Shown: in pieces, positions 1-8,511 of the stretch
Position numbering within the stretch: the first letter of the stretch is position 1
Layout of the letters: every line of letters starts with the position of its first letter
NCBI GenBank assembly: GCA_964444365.1
Contig: CAYUHJ010000003.1
Location: forward strand, 41,041-105,040
Reading direction: 5' to 3'
From: CAYUHJ01 sp964444365
GTDB taxonomy: Bacteria; Planctomycetota; Planctomycetia; Gemmatales; Gemmataceae
Length of the DNA: 64,000 nucleotides
Program-made: the position numbers and the translations under genes
The notes under the pieces: generated by a model
The model's input: the letters and a program-made list of their open reading frames with translations, nothing else
Database searches by the model: none
What the model was told of the DNA's origin: nothing

Positions 1-977
1 CGACGAAGTTCCTGAGCCCGCCGCCAGCCCGGATTCTGAAGGAGCTGCTCGCGGCGGGGCACATCACCGACGAACAGGCGGACATCGCGGCGAACGTGCC
101 GATGTGCGACGACCTGACGGCGGAGGCGGACTCCGGCGGGCACACGGACAACCGCCCGGCCATTACGCTGCTTCCGACGCTGCTCGCGCTGCGGGACCGG
201 CTGCATGCGGAGTCCCTGTACCCCGGCAAGCCGCGGGTCGGGCTCGCCGGGGGGATCGCCACCCCGGACGCGGTGGCGGCGGCGTTCGCGATGGGGGCGG
301 GGTACGTCGTCACCGGCAGCGTGAATCAGGCGTGCGTCGAGTCCGGGTCGTCCGACGGCGTGCGTAAGATGCTCTCGGAGGCGGGGCAGGCGGACGTGGC
401 GATGGCCCCCGCCGCGGACATGTTCGAGATGGGCGTGAAGCTGCAAGTGCTCAAGCGCGGCACGATGTTCCCGATGCGGGCCGGCAAGCTGTACGAACTT
501 TACCGACAATTCCCGAGTTGGGAGGCGATTCCCGAGGCGGAACGCGCCCAAGTGGAGAAGAACCTCCTGCGCGGCCGCTTCGCCGACGTGTGGGAAGCGA
601 CCCGCGAGTTCTGGAAGGGCCGCGACCCGACGATGCTGCCGAAGGCGGATTCCGACCCGAAGCAGAAGATGGCGCTGGTGTTCCGGTGGTACCTGGGGCT
701 GTCGAGCCGGTGGGCGAACGTCGGCGAGCCGACCCGGCAGGTGGACTATCAGGTGTGGTGTGGTCCCGCCATGGGCGCTTTTAACGAGTGGGCAAAGGGG
801 TCGTTTCTGGAAAACCCCGCAAACCGGGGGGTCGTTCCCGTCGCCAGGAATTTACTATACGGGGCGTGCGTTCGCCTGCGGCGGGCGGCGATGCGGCAGC
901 AGGGGGTCGACCTCCCGGACGCCGCGTTCCCCCTCCGGCCCCTCCCGGCGGACGAACTCGACCCGCGGTTGACTTGA
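1..977 (+). CDS. pfaD: PfaD-like FMN-dependent enoyl reductase, 5' truncated by window edge
   Basis: The reading frame is open from base 3, so the gene begins before the window; 324 residues of the C-terminal part are visible. It resembles the PfaD family, nitropropane-dioxygenase-like TIM-barrel flavoproteins that act in trans as enoyl reductases for polyunsaturated fatty acid and related polyketide synthases. The visible part holds the DLTAEADSGGHTDNRP segment, the phosphate-binding LAGGIATPDA motif and the VTGSVNQACVESG segment, all typical of PfaD, then the PfaD-specific helical C-terminal region (RKMLSEAGQADVAMAPAADM, MFEMGVKLQVLKRGTMFPMR). A 15-nt gap to the following PfaA-like synthase supports co-transcription and a shared product. 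Family assignment is firm; the actual lipid product cannot be read from the sequence. Confidence 0.9.
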   Translation, partial: TKFLSPPPARILKELLAAGHITDEQADIAANVPMCDDLTAEADSGGHTDNRPAITLLPTLLALRDRLHAESLYPGKPRVGLAGGIATPDAVAAAFAMGAGYVVTGSVNQACVESGSSDGVRKMLSEAGQADVAMAPAADMFEMGVKLQVLKRGTMFPMRAGKLYELYRQFPSWEAIPEAERAQVEKNLLRGRFADVWEATREFWKGRDPTMLPKADSDPKQKMALVFRWYLGLSSRWANVGEPTRQVDYQVWCGPAMGAFNEWAKGSFLENPANRGVVPVARNLLYGACVRLRRAAMRQQGVDLPDAAFPLRPLPADELDPRLT

Positions 978-992
978 AAGCGGAGCATTGAC

Positions 993-3900
993 TTGACCGA
1001 GACTTCTCCCGCCCCGCTGGCGATCGTCGGCATCGGCTGCCTGTTCCCGAAGGCGGACGGCCCCGGCGCGTTCTGGGCGAACGTCAAGCACGGCGTCGAC
1101 GGCATCTCCGACGTGCCGACCGACACGCACTGGAACCCCGCGGACTATTTCGACGCCGACCCCAAGGCCCCGGACATGACGTACGCGCGGCGAGGGGGCT
1201 TCCTCTCCGCGGTGCCGTTCAACCCGCTGGAATTCGGCATCCCGCCGCGGGACATCGAGGCAACGGATACTTCGCAACTGCTCGGCCTCGTCGCGGCGAA
1301 GATGGCGTTGAACGACGCGGGGATTCGGTTCAAGGATCAAGTTCTTGCCCCCTCCCCCCTTGGGGGGGAGGGCGGGGGTGGGGGGTCTGCGCTCCCTTCC
1401 CCAAGCGACCCCCACCCGAACCCTCCCCCCTCCCAGGGGGAGGGAACCAAACCGCCGGTCGACCGCAACCGCGTCTCCGTCATCCTCGGCGTCACCGGCA
1501 CGCTCGAACTCGTCGTCCCGCTCGGGGCGCGGCTCGGCCACCCGAAGTGGAAGCAGGCGATGAAGGACGCCGGCATCCCGGACGAGGCCGCCGAGGACGC
1601 CGCCGCCCGCATCGCGGACAGCTACGTCCCCTGGCAGGAAAACAGCTTCCCCGGCCTGCTCGGGAACGTCGTCGCCGGGCGGATCGCAAACAAGCTCGAC
1701 CTCGGCGGCACGAACTGCGTCGTCGACGCGGCGTGCGCCTCGTCGCTGAGTGCCGTTCACCTTGCCGCGCTGGAGCTACAAGCCGGCCGGTGCGACGTCG
1801 CGGTCACCGGCGGCGTCGACACGTTCAACGACATCTTCATGTTCATGTGCTTCTCGAAGACGCCGGCCCTGTCGCCGACGGGCAACGCGAAGCCGTTCGA
1901 CGCGGCCGGGGACGGCACCATCCTCGGCGAAGGGCTCGGCATCGTCGTGTTGAAGCGCCTCGCCGACGCCGAGCGCGACGGCGACCGCGTCTACGCCGTC
2001 ATCCGCGGGATCGGTTCGAGCAGCGACGGCAAGGGGAACGCGATCTACGCCCCGAGCGCCGCCGGGCAGAAGAAGTGCCTGGAAACCGCGTACAAACTCG
2101 CGGGCGTGACCCCGGACACGATCGAACTCGTCGAGGCCCACGGCACCGGCACGAAGGTCGGCGACACCGTCGAGGCGACCGCGCTGTGCGACGTCTACAC
2201 GGTTAGCCGCGAGGCGCAGCCGAGCGGATCGACCCCGTGGTGCGCCGTCGGCAGCGTCAAATCCCAGATCGGCCACACCAAGGCCGCCGCCGGGTCCGCG
2301 TCGCTCATCAAGGCGGCGCTCGCGGTGTACAACAAGGTTCTTCCCCCCACCCTCAAAGTCACTCAACCCGTCGACCCGTTCCGCGCCGCGGACTCGCCAT
2401 TCTACGTCAACACGCAGATGCGGCCGTGGCTGCCGAAGGTGGAGCATCCTCGCCGGGCGGCGCTCTCCGCGTTCGGCTTCGGCGGCTCGAACTTCCACGC
2501 GGTGTTGGAGGAACACCGACCGGGGAAGGTGGAACCGGACTGGGACGGCAGCGTCGAGATTCTGGCACTGAGCGGCGATTCCGCAAACGCGATCGTCGGC
2601 GAACTCGACCGGATTGGAACCCTTCTGACTCCCTCCCCCCTTGGGGGGGAGGGTGGGGGTGGGGGGTATCTTCCCGCCCGAAGCGACCCCCACCCTAACC
2701 CTCCCCCCTCCCAGGGGGAGGGAACAAAACGAGGTTTCGCCCACTTCGCCCGTGCCGCGGAAGCGTCCCGCTCCACCTTCCAGGCGGACGCCCCCTGTCG
2801 CCTGGTTCTCGTCGCGCAACGGGATGCCACCGACCTGCCCAAGCTTCTTTCCAACGCGAAGGCGAAGCTCACCGCCGAGCCCGACGCGAAGGCGTGGCAC
2901 ACCCCGGACGGCGCGTTCTACGGCACCGGCCCGGCCCCCGGCGGCGTCGGCGTGCTGTTCCCCGGCCAGGGGTCGCAAGCCGTCGGGATGCTCCGCGATT
3001 TGACGTGCCTGTTCCCGGAAATGCTGGACGCGCTCGCCGCCGCCAACGAGCCGATCGGCGACGTTCGGCTCTCCGAGCGCATCTACCCGCCGACCTCGTT
3101 CGACCCCGCCGCGAAGCAGCACCAGGAGGCGGCACTTCGCTCCACGGATGTTGCTCAACCGGCGATCGGGGCCGTCAGTTTCGGGGCGTGGAAGGTGCTC
3201 TCCGAGCGGTTCGGGGTGGACGCGGCCGCGTTCGCGGGGCACAGCTACGGGGAACTCGTCGCGCTGGCTGCGGCCGGCCGGCTCACGCCGGACGAGCTCG
3301 TCACGCTGTCCCGACTCCGCGGCAAGTTGATGGCCGAGCAGCGGGCCGGCGACCCGGGCGGGATGCTCGCCGTGTTCGCGCCGCTGGAAGAAATCGAAGC
3401 GGTGATGGCATCCGCTCAGCTCCAGGTGGTGATCGCGAACAAGAACGCGCCGAACCAGACTGTCCTGTCCGGTTCCTCGGCGGACATCGCGGCGGCGGAC
3501 AGTGCGTTCACCGAGCGGCAGATTCGTAGCGTCCGGCTGCCGGTGTCGGCCGGGTTCCACAGCCCGCTGGTGGCGGACGCCGCGGTGCCGTTCCGGGAAG
3601 CCCTCGAAACTGTGGCGTTTCCGGAAGGAACCCGCCCGGTCTTCGCCAACACGACGGCCGCCGAGTACCCCGCCGACCCGGCCGCCGCCCGCGACTTGCT
3701 CGGGAACCAGCTGGCGAAACCGGTCGCGTTCGCGGACGAAATCCGTGCGATGGTCGCGGCCGGCGTTCGGACGTTCGTCGAAGTGGGTCCGGGGTCCGTG
3801 CTCACCCGGCTCGCCGAGGCGACATTATCGGGCGCGGGCGGACCGGAACTTGAGACGTTTTCGCTGGATGCCTCATCCGGTCGCCGGCCGGGCGTGTTAG

Positions 3901-6900
3901 ACTTGGCACAGTTGCTCGCCCGCCTGGCGGCCCGGGGCCACGCCGTCCGCTTGGCGGCCTGGGAGGCCGGGAGCCGGTGCCGACCCGCGCCGGACCCGAA
4001 GCCCGGCCCGACGGTCCCGCTGTGCGGGGCGAACTACGTCAACCCCCGGCCGAAGCGGCCGGCCCGGCCTCCGCTCGCGGGGCCGGCCCCCGCGCGAGCC
4101 GACGACCGCCCACCGTCCCGCCCTGGTGCTTCCGCAATGCCCGACCCGACGCACGCCCCGTCGGCGTTGCAGGTGACGCAGCAGACGCTCGCGGCCCTGC
4201 AGCGCATGCAAGAAGACACCGCCCGCCTGCACCGGCAGTTCCTGGAGTCTCAGGAGCAGGCCCAGCGGACGCTCTTCGCGCTGGTGACCCAGCAGCAGGC
4301 CCTGCTGTTCCCCGGCGGCATCCCGGCCGCGCCGGCCGCGGCCCCGGTTCCCGCCCCGTTCGTTCCGCCGCCGGCTCCCGTTCCGCCGGCCCCGCCCGCC
4401 TACGCCGCGACCCCGGCGATTCCCGCGGCCGCCATCATTCGCCCGGCGGTCCCGGCCTCGCCGCCGCCGGCCCGCGTCCCCACGCCGCCCCCGCCCAGGG
4501 TCGTGCCTGCTCCGGCCCCCGCACCCGTCGCCAAGGCCCCGGACGCCAACGGCCACCCGAAGGCCCTGCCCGCCGTCGCCCCGGACGTCGAGAAGACGCT
4601 CTTGGCGGTGGTGGCGGAGAAGACGGGGTACCCGGCGGACATGCTGACCCTGGACATGGCCCTGGACGCGGACCTCGGGGTCGACTCGATCAAGCGGGTG
4701 GAGATCCTGTCGGCGCTGCAGGAGAAGCTGCCGGCCGCCCCGGTGGTGAAGCCCGAGCACCTCGGCACCCTCCACACCCTCCGCGACGTCGCCAACTTCC
4801 TGGCCGGCGGCACGACGAGTTCCTTCCACGAACTCCCCGGCATCGACTCGTTCACCCGCCCGGACGGCGTCGAATCCCCGTCCACGCTGAACATCGCCGG
4901 GCCGATCGAGATGTCCGGCGGGGACTCGATGTACCCGATCGCGTCCGGCGACCCCGCGACGCTCGGCGTGTCGGCCCCGACCGCGGAGGACGTCGAGAAG
5001 ACGCTCTTGGCGGTGGTGGCGGAGAAGACGGGGTACCCGGCGGACATGCTGACCCTGGACATGGCCCTGGACGCGGACCTCGGGGTCGACTCGATCAAGC
5101 GGGTGGAGATCCTGTCGGCGCTGCAGGAGAAGCTGCCGGCCGCCCCGGTGGTGAAGCCCGAGCACCTCGGCACCCTCCACACCCTCCGCGACGTCGCCAA
5201 CTTCCTCGCCCGGCCGACCGGGTCGCCGAGCACGGCGAACGTGCCGGTCCAGCGGAACCCGAACGAGTCGGGCGCGTCCGCGGCCGGGCTCACCGCGAAG
5301 CTGCCCCCGCTGACCGCGTCGCCCCCCGAGCCGCAGTCGATCGCTCCGGACCCCTTCCCGACGTTCGCGGACGCGGTCAACCCGCTGTCGGCCCTGCCCG
5401 CGGCCACGCCCGTCCACCTGCCGACGCTCCCGCCCCCGCCGGCGGCCCCCGCCTCGAAGCCGACGCCCGAGCCGCCCGCCCCGGACTCCCCGCGGAGCGG
5501 CCCGTTCGAGACGCTGCGCGCCGGGTCGCAGTCGGTCAACCTCGACCGCGTCGAGCGGAGCATCCTCCAGGCCGTCGACCTGGACCCCGGCAACGCCCGC
5601 GCCCGGATCCCGCTGGCCGCCGGCGGCGAGGTCTGGGTGGTCGCGCCGGACGACGCCTTCTCGCAGCACATCGCCACGGAGCTCGGCAAGCAAGGGCTGA
5701 CGGCGATCCCGTTCCCGTGGGCCGACCCGGAAATCCTGAAGCCGTCCGGCAACCCGGTCGGGCTGGTGCTGGTCGCCCCGGCCCGCACCGCCGCCGGCAT
5801 CCCGCTGAACCGCATCGGGTTCCGGTGGCTCCAGAACGCCGGGCCGAAGTTGCGGGCGGCCGCCAAGCCCGGCGGCGCGGCCGTGTTCGCCACCGTGGCC
5901 CGCCTCGACGGCGCGTTCGGCCTCGGCGACCTGAGCCCGGACGCCGACCCGACCGCCGGCGGCCTCGCGGGGCTGGCGAAGACCGCCCGCCACGAGTGGC
6001 CGGAAGTCGCGCACAAGGCGATCGACGTGGCCCCCGAGTTCGCCGACGCGGACCCGGCCCAGTCCGCCGCCGCCGTCACGGAGGAAATCCTGTTCGCCGG
6101 CCCGGTGGAAGTCGGCGTCTCCGCCGAACACCGCTGCACGCTCGAACTCGTCCGCACCGTTCGGCGGCAGGGGACGACCGCGCCCGTGTTCGGCCCCCGC
6201 GACGTGGTCATCGTCACCGGCGGGGCCCGCGGCGTGACCGCGGAAGCGGCCGTCGCGCTGGCCGAAGTCTACCAGCCGACGCTGATCCTCACCGGCCGGA
6301 CGCCGCCGTTCACCGGCCCGGAACCCGAGTGGATTCGCCCCCACACCGACGAAGCCGCGATGAAGAAGGCGATCGCCGACCACCTCGGGGCGAACGCCAC
6401 CCCGAAGGCCGTCGGCGAGTACTACGCGAAGGTGCTCGGCCAGCGGGAGATCGCCCGCAACCTCGCCCGCGTCGAGGCGGCCGGGTCGAAGGTCGCGTAC
6501 TTCCCCATGAACATCACCACCGGCAAGCAGGTCGCGGACCTGCTGCACAAGGTGCAGGTGAAGTTCGGCCCCGTCACCGGGCTCGTCCACGGGGCCGGCG
6601 TCCTCGCAGACCGCAAGATCGAGGACCTGTCCCCGGACCAGTTCGACCTCGTGTACTCCACCAAGGTCGACGGCCTGCGGCACCTGCTCGACCTGCTCGG
6701 GCACCAGGAACTGAAGGCCGTCGTGCTGTTCAGTTCGTCCACCGGCCGGTACGGGCGGACCGGGCAACTGGCCTACGCCGCCGCCAACGAGGTGCTGAAC
6801 AAGACCGCCCAGGTGGAAGCCCGCAAGCGGCCGACCGCCCGCGTCGTCGCGATCAACTGGGGGCCGTGGGGCGGCGGCATGGTCACGCCCGCCCTGAAGA

Positions 6901-8006
6901 AGCTGTTCGAGGCCGAGGGCGTCGGCCTGATCCCGCTGCAGGAAGGCGGCCTGTTCGCCGTCCAGGAACTGACCGCGACCGGCCGGGCCGTCGAGGTCGT
7001 CGCCGCCGGCAAGCTCCGGTCGACCAAGCTCGCGACCGCCACGATGGGCACCCCCGGAATGCCCGCGTCCCCGGCCATCAGCACCGAGCCCGGCACCAAC
7101 GGCAGCGGCCCGTCCTCCGGCGGGCTGCCCCCGACGCCCGAGCTCGCCGTCGTGTTCGAGCGGCAACTCGACATCCCGTCGCACCCCGTGCTGCGGTCCC
7201 ACGTCCTCGACGGCCGGGCCGTCCTGCCGATGGCCCTGCACATGGAGTGGCTCGCCCACGCCGCCCTGCACGGCAACCCCGGCCTTGTGTTCCACGGGTT
7301 CAACGACCTCCGCATCACCCACGGCGTCATGGTCGAGGACGGCAACACGACGACGCTCAAGGTGCTCGCCGGGAAGGCGTCCAAGCACGACAAGAGCTTC
7401 CACGTCCCGGTCGAACTGCGCGGCAAGCGGCGGGACGGCCGGGAGGCGATCCACTCGCGGGCGGAAGTGGTGCTCACCGCCGCGCTGCCGAAGCCGCCGT
7501 TCGCGGACAAGACCCCGGACGTGCAGCCGTACCCGCACCCGATCGACGAGGTGTACCGCTACTTCCTGTTCCACGGCCCGGAACTGCACGCGATTGAGCG
7601 CATCGACGGCCTGACCGACACCGCGTTCGTGGCGACGGCGTACCCCGCCCCCGCCCCGAGCGAGTGGTTCACGAGCCCGCTCCGGTCCGCGTGGGTGGCC
7701 GACCCGCTGGTGATCGACGCCGCGTTCCAGATGATGATCTTGTGGAGCTTCGCCCAGCACGGGGCCGGCAGCCTGCCGTGCTTCGCGGGCCGCTACCGCC
7801 AGTTCCGCCGGGCATTCCCGGCCGGCCCGGTGAAGGTGGTGATCCGCGTCACCCGCGACAACGGCAGCTTCGCCCGCTCGGACATCGACTTCCTCGACTC
7901 CGAGGGGCTGGTGATCGCGCAAATGCAGGATTACGAGTGCGTCATCGACCGGCAGCTCGACCAGGCGTTCCGCCGGAACCAGCTTGCGCCCCGGGTGCGG
8001 CAGTAG
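993..8006 (+). CDS. PfaA-like type I polyketide / polyunsaturated fatty acid synthase (KS-AT-ACP-ACP-KR-DH)
   Basis: A 2337-residue multidomain synthase with a TTG start. Ketosynthase, about residues 8-515: active Cys near 248 in DAACASS, His near 383 in EAHGTGT and His near 428 in GHTKAAAG. Acyltransferase, about 640-960: GHSYGE with Ser near 751. An Ala/Pro-rich linker follows. Two acyl carrier domains carry LGVDSIKRVEI with phosphopantetheine serines near 1232 and 1367. The ketoreductase (about 1735-2000) has TGGARGVTAE and catalytic Tyr near 1928. A C-terminal PS-DH-like dehydratase begins near 2055 (HPVLRSHVLDGR). This order matches PfaA/Pfa-type secondary lipid synthases, and a PfaD gene lies directly upstream. 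Oddities: two palindromic repeats are inserted in frame (1350-1452 in a KS loop, 2631-2729 between KS and AT), a 27-nt repeat lies in the KS at 2200-2226, and the two ACPs share 219 identical bases. The product is unknown. Confidence 0.93.
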   Translation: MTETSPAPLAIVGIGCLFPKADGPGAFWANVKHGVDGISDVPTDTHWNPADYFDADPKAPDMTYARRGGFLSAVPFNPLEFGIPPRDIEATDTSQLLGLVAAKMALNDAGIRFKDQVLAPSPLGGEGGGGGSALPSPSDPHPNPPPSQGEGTKPPVDRNRVSVILGVTGTLELVVPLGARLGHPKWKQAMKDAGIPDEAAEDAAARIADSYVPWQENSFPGLLGNVVAGRIANKLDLGGTNCVVDAACASSLSAVHLAALELQAGRCDVAVTGGVDTFNDIFMFMCFSKTPALSPTGNAKPFDAAGDGTILGEGLGIVVLKRLADAERDGDRVYAVIRGIGSSSDGKGNAIYAPSAAGQKKCLETAYKLAGVTPDTIELVEAHGTGTKVGDTVEATALCDVYTVSREAQPSGSTPWCAVGSVKSQIGHTKAAAGSASLIKAALAVYNKVLPPTLKVTQPVDPFRAADSPFYVNTQMRPWLPKVEHPRRAALSAFGFGGSNFHAVLEEHRPGKVEPDWDGSVEILALSGDSANAIVGELDRIGTLLTPSPLGGEGGGGGYLPARSDPHPNPPPSQGEGTKRGFAHFARAAEASRSTFQADAPCRLVLVAQRDATDLPKLLSNAKAKLTAEPDAKAWHTPDGAFYGTGPAPGGVGVLFPGQGSQAVGMLRDLTCLFPEMLDALAAANEPIGDVRLSERIYPPTSFDPAAKQHQEAALRSTDVAQPAIGAVSFGAWKVLSERFGVDAAAFAGHSYGELVALAAAGRLTPDELVTLSRLRGKLMAEQRAGDPGGMLAVFAPLEEIEAVMASAQLQVVIANKNAPNQTVLSGSSADIAAADSAFTERQIRSVRLPVSAGFHSPLVADAAVPFREALETVAFPEGTRPVFANTTAAEYPADPAAARDLLGNQLAKPVAFADEIRAMVAAGVRTFVEVGPGSVLTRLAEATLSGAGGPELETFSLDASSGRRPGVLDLAQLLARLAARGHAVRLAAWEAGSRCRPAPDPKPGPTVPLCGANYVNPRPKRPARPPLAGPAPARADDRPPSRPGASAMPDPTHAPSALQVTQQTLAALQRMQEDTARLHRQFLESQEQAQRTLFALVTQQQALLFPGGIPAAPAAAPVPAPFVPPPAPVPPAPPAYAATPAIPAAAIIRPAVPASPPPARVPTPPPPRVVPAPAPAPVAKAPDANGHPKALPAVAPDVEKTLLAVVAEKTGYPADMLTLDMALDADLGVDSIKRVEILSALQEKLPAAPVVKPEHLGTLHTLRDVANFLAGGTTSSFHELPGIDSFTRPDGVESPSTLNIAGPIEMSGGDSMYPIASGDPATLGVSAPTAEDVEKTLLAVVAEKTGYPADMLTLDMALDADLGVDSIKRVEILSALQEKLPAAPVVKPEHLGTLHTLRDVANFLARPTGSPSTANVPVQRNPNESGASAAGLTAKLPPLTASPPEPQSIAPDPFPTFADAVNPLSALPAATPVHLPTLPPPPAAPASKPTPEPPAPDSPRSGPFETLRAGSQSVNLDRVERSILQAVDLDPGNARARIPLAAGGEVWVVAPDDAFSQHIATELGKQGLTAIPFPWADPEILKPSGNPVGLVLVAPARTAAGIPLNRIGFRWLQNAGPKLRAAAKPGGAAVFATVARLDGAFGLGDLSPDADPTAGGLAGLAKTARHEWPEVAHKAIDVAPEFADADPAQSAAAVTEEILFAGPVEVGVSAEHRCTLELVRTVRRQGTTAPVFGPRDVVIVTGGARGVTAEAAVALAEVYQPTLILTGRTPPFTGPEPEWIRPHTDEAAMKKAIADHLGANATPKAVGEYYAKVLGQREIARNLARVEAAGSKVAYFPMNITTGKQVADLLHKVQVKFGPVTGLVHGAGVLADRKIEDLSPDQFDLVYSTKVDGLRHLLDLLGHQELKAVVLFSSSTGRYGRTGQLAYAAANEVLNKTAQVEARKRPTARVVAINWGPWGGGMVTPALKKLFEAEGVGLIPLQEGGLFAVQELTATGRAVEVVAAGKLRSTKLATATMGTPGMPASPAISTEPGTNGSGPSSGGLPPTPELAVVFERQLDIPSHPVLRSHVLDGRAVLPMALHMEWLAHAALHGNPGLVFHGFNDLRITHGVMVEDGNTTTLKVLAGKASKHDKSFHVPVELRGKRRDGREAIHSRAEVVLTAALPKPPFADKTPDVQPYPHPIDEVYRYFLFHGPELHAIERIDGLTDTAFVATAYPAPAPSEWFTSPLRSAWVADPLVIDAAFQMMILWSFAQHGAGSLPCFAGRYRQFRRAFPAGPVKVVIRVTRDNGSFARSDIDFLDSEGLVIAQMQDYECVIDRQLDQAFRRNQLAPRVRQ
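1350..1452. repeat. Palindromic REP-like element, copy 1, in frame inside the KS domain
   Basis: About 103 bp made of two C/G hairpins, a C-tract/TT/G-tract unit at the left and CCCTCCCCCCTCCCAGGGGG at the right, whose outer parts also pair with each other. It is read in frame as a Pro/Gly-rich peptide (APSPLGGEGGGGG ... DPHPNPPPSQGEG), about residues 120-153 of the PKS, between the NDAG and RVSVILGVTG segments that are normally nearly adjacent in ketosynthases. Near-identical to the element at 2631-2729. Confidence 0.85.
2200..2226. repeat. 27-nt dispersed repeat, copy A (inside the KS domain)
   Basis: Begins CGGTTAGCCGCGAGGCG and ends AGCCGAGCG with one variable base between (C here). It adds about nine residues (TVSREAQPSG) to the ketosynthase between ALCDVY and PWCAVGSVKS, where family members have a short loop. 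The same 27-mer with one changed base occurs at 21038-21064 and 60099-60125. Confidence 0.85.
2631..2729. repeat. Palindromic REP-like element, copy 2, in frame in the KS-AT linker
   Basis: Same element as 1350-1452 in the same orientation and reading frame, coding TPSPLGGEGGGGG ... DPHPNPPPSQGEG. The first 39 bases differ from copy 1 at one position, the right-hand hairpin is almost identical, and the middle (about 20 nt) has diverged. It sits in the linker after the ketosynthase, where extra residues should be tolerated. Confidence 0.85.
4583..4801 (+). repeat. Perfect 219-bp direct repeat, first copy (ACP1)
   Basis: Base-for-base identical to 4988-5206, offset 405 nt, and covering the first acyl carrier domain. 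The sequence between the copies (linker region) is unrelated, so the domain itself was duplicated or is being homogenised by gene conversion. Confidence 0.95.
4988..5206 (+). repeat. Perfect 219-bp direct repeat, second copy (ACP2)
   Basis: Second identical copy of the acyl carrier domain. Identity ends at AACTTCCT, after which the two flanks diverge (GGCC against CGCC and onward). Confidence 0.95.
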
Positions 8007-8170
8007 CAGGAGACCCGTCTGTTCATTCTCACTCACCTGATCTCAGATCCGGACGTGACGCACCCGACTGGGGGTGATGTGGAAAGCTATGTGCGGCAGA
8101 AAATAGAGTTCTGCCTCGAAGGGCAAGACGGCACACACATGGACTCACCCACGGGTTGATTGACTGGGAT
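8007..8170. other. Intergenic stretch after the PKS; open in the PKS frame for 50 codons
   Basis: The frame of the PKS stays open from its TAG stop to a TGA at 8157-8159. The would-be peptide (LFILTHLISDPDVTHPTGGD, then VESYVRQKIEFCLEGQDG) uses many A/T third positions, unlike the surrounding genes, and has no good start codon with a ribosome site. I recognise no family. It may be a decayed remnant or simply non-coding. Confidence 0.3.
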
Positions 8171-8305
8171 TTGTAGGTCGGGCCGAGCTTCGAGGCCCGA
8201 CATCGCGCTTCCCGTCCGGCCTCGAAGCTCGGCCCGACCTACAAGAGAAGGCCCGACATCGCGCTTCCCTCGGGCCTCGAAGCTCGGCCCGACCTACGAG
8301 AGAAG
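8171..8305. repeat. Composite inverted and tandem repeat
   Basis: A left arm at 8171-8196 (TTGTAGGTCGGGCCGAGCTT...) pairs perfectly with 8219-8244 and again, over 24 nt, with 8274-8297. The unit from about 8193 to 8250 is nearly repeated at 8249-8305, giving one left arm and two alternative right arms. It lies 9 nt upstream of the small gene at 8314, so it could be a terminator for the PKS, an attenuator-like structure, or mobile repeat debris. Confidence 0.8.
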
Positions 8306-8313
8306 TTCACGCC

Positions 8314-8511
8314 ATGAAACTGGTCCCACTGAAAGTCGGCAACGGGGACGTCTTCCTGAACCCGACTTCAATCGTCTTCGTGCGGCCGAACGCGGCGAAC
8401 CCGGCGGTGATCGATGTCGGGTACGCGGTCGGGGCGAAGGATCAGGTCGTGCAGGTCAAGATGCCGATTGCCGAGGTCGTCAAGTTGATCGACGACGCGC
8501 TGCGGGCGTAA
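8314..8511 (+). CDS. Small FlbD-like beta-strand protein, function unknown
   Basis: A 65-residue ORF with ATG start and high GC third positions. The sequence starts MKLVPLKVGNGDVFLNP, continues TSIVFVRP and ends IAEVVKLIDDALRA. The L..GNGDVFLNP..I.FV start and a final helix after a short hydrophobic strand recall the small FlbD/YlzI family, but the match is by eye and weak. No flagellar genes are nearby. It precedes dnaX by about 85 nt in the same direction and may be transcribed with it. Compact size and codon use support a real gene; its function is unknown. Confidence 0.6.
   Translation: MKLVPLKVGNGDVFLNPTSIVFVRPNAANPAVIDVGYAVGAKDQVVQVKMPIAEVVKLIDDALRA

Noticed and set aside
3902..3917. 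TTGGCACAGTTGCTCG as a second sigma-54 promoter
   Set aside because: The GG to GC spacing is wrong (two bases short) and it lies within the PKS coding sequence.
3897..8036. A 1379-codon open frame on the minus strand across the PKS gene
   Set aside because: Its composition (Arg, Gly, Val, Asp, with few hydrophobic core segments) is that of an antisense shadow of a GC-rich gene, and the + strand encodes recognisable enzyme domains throughout.
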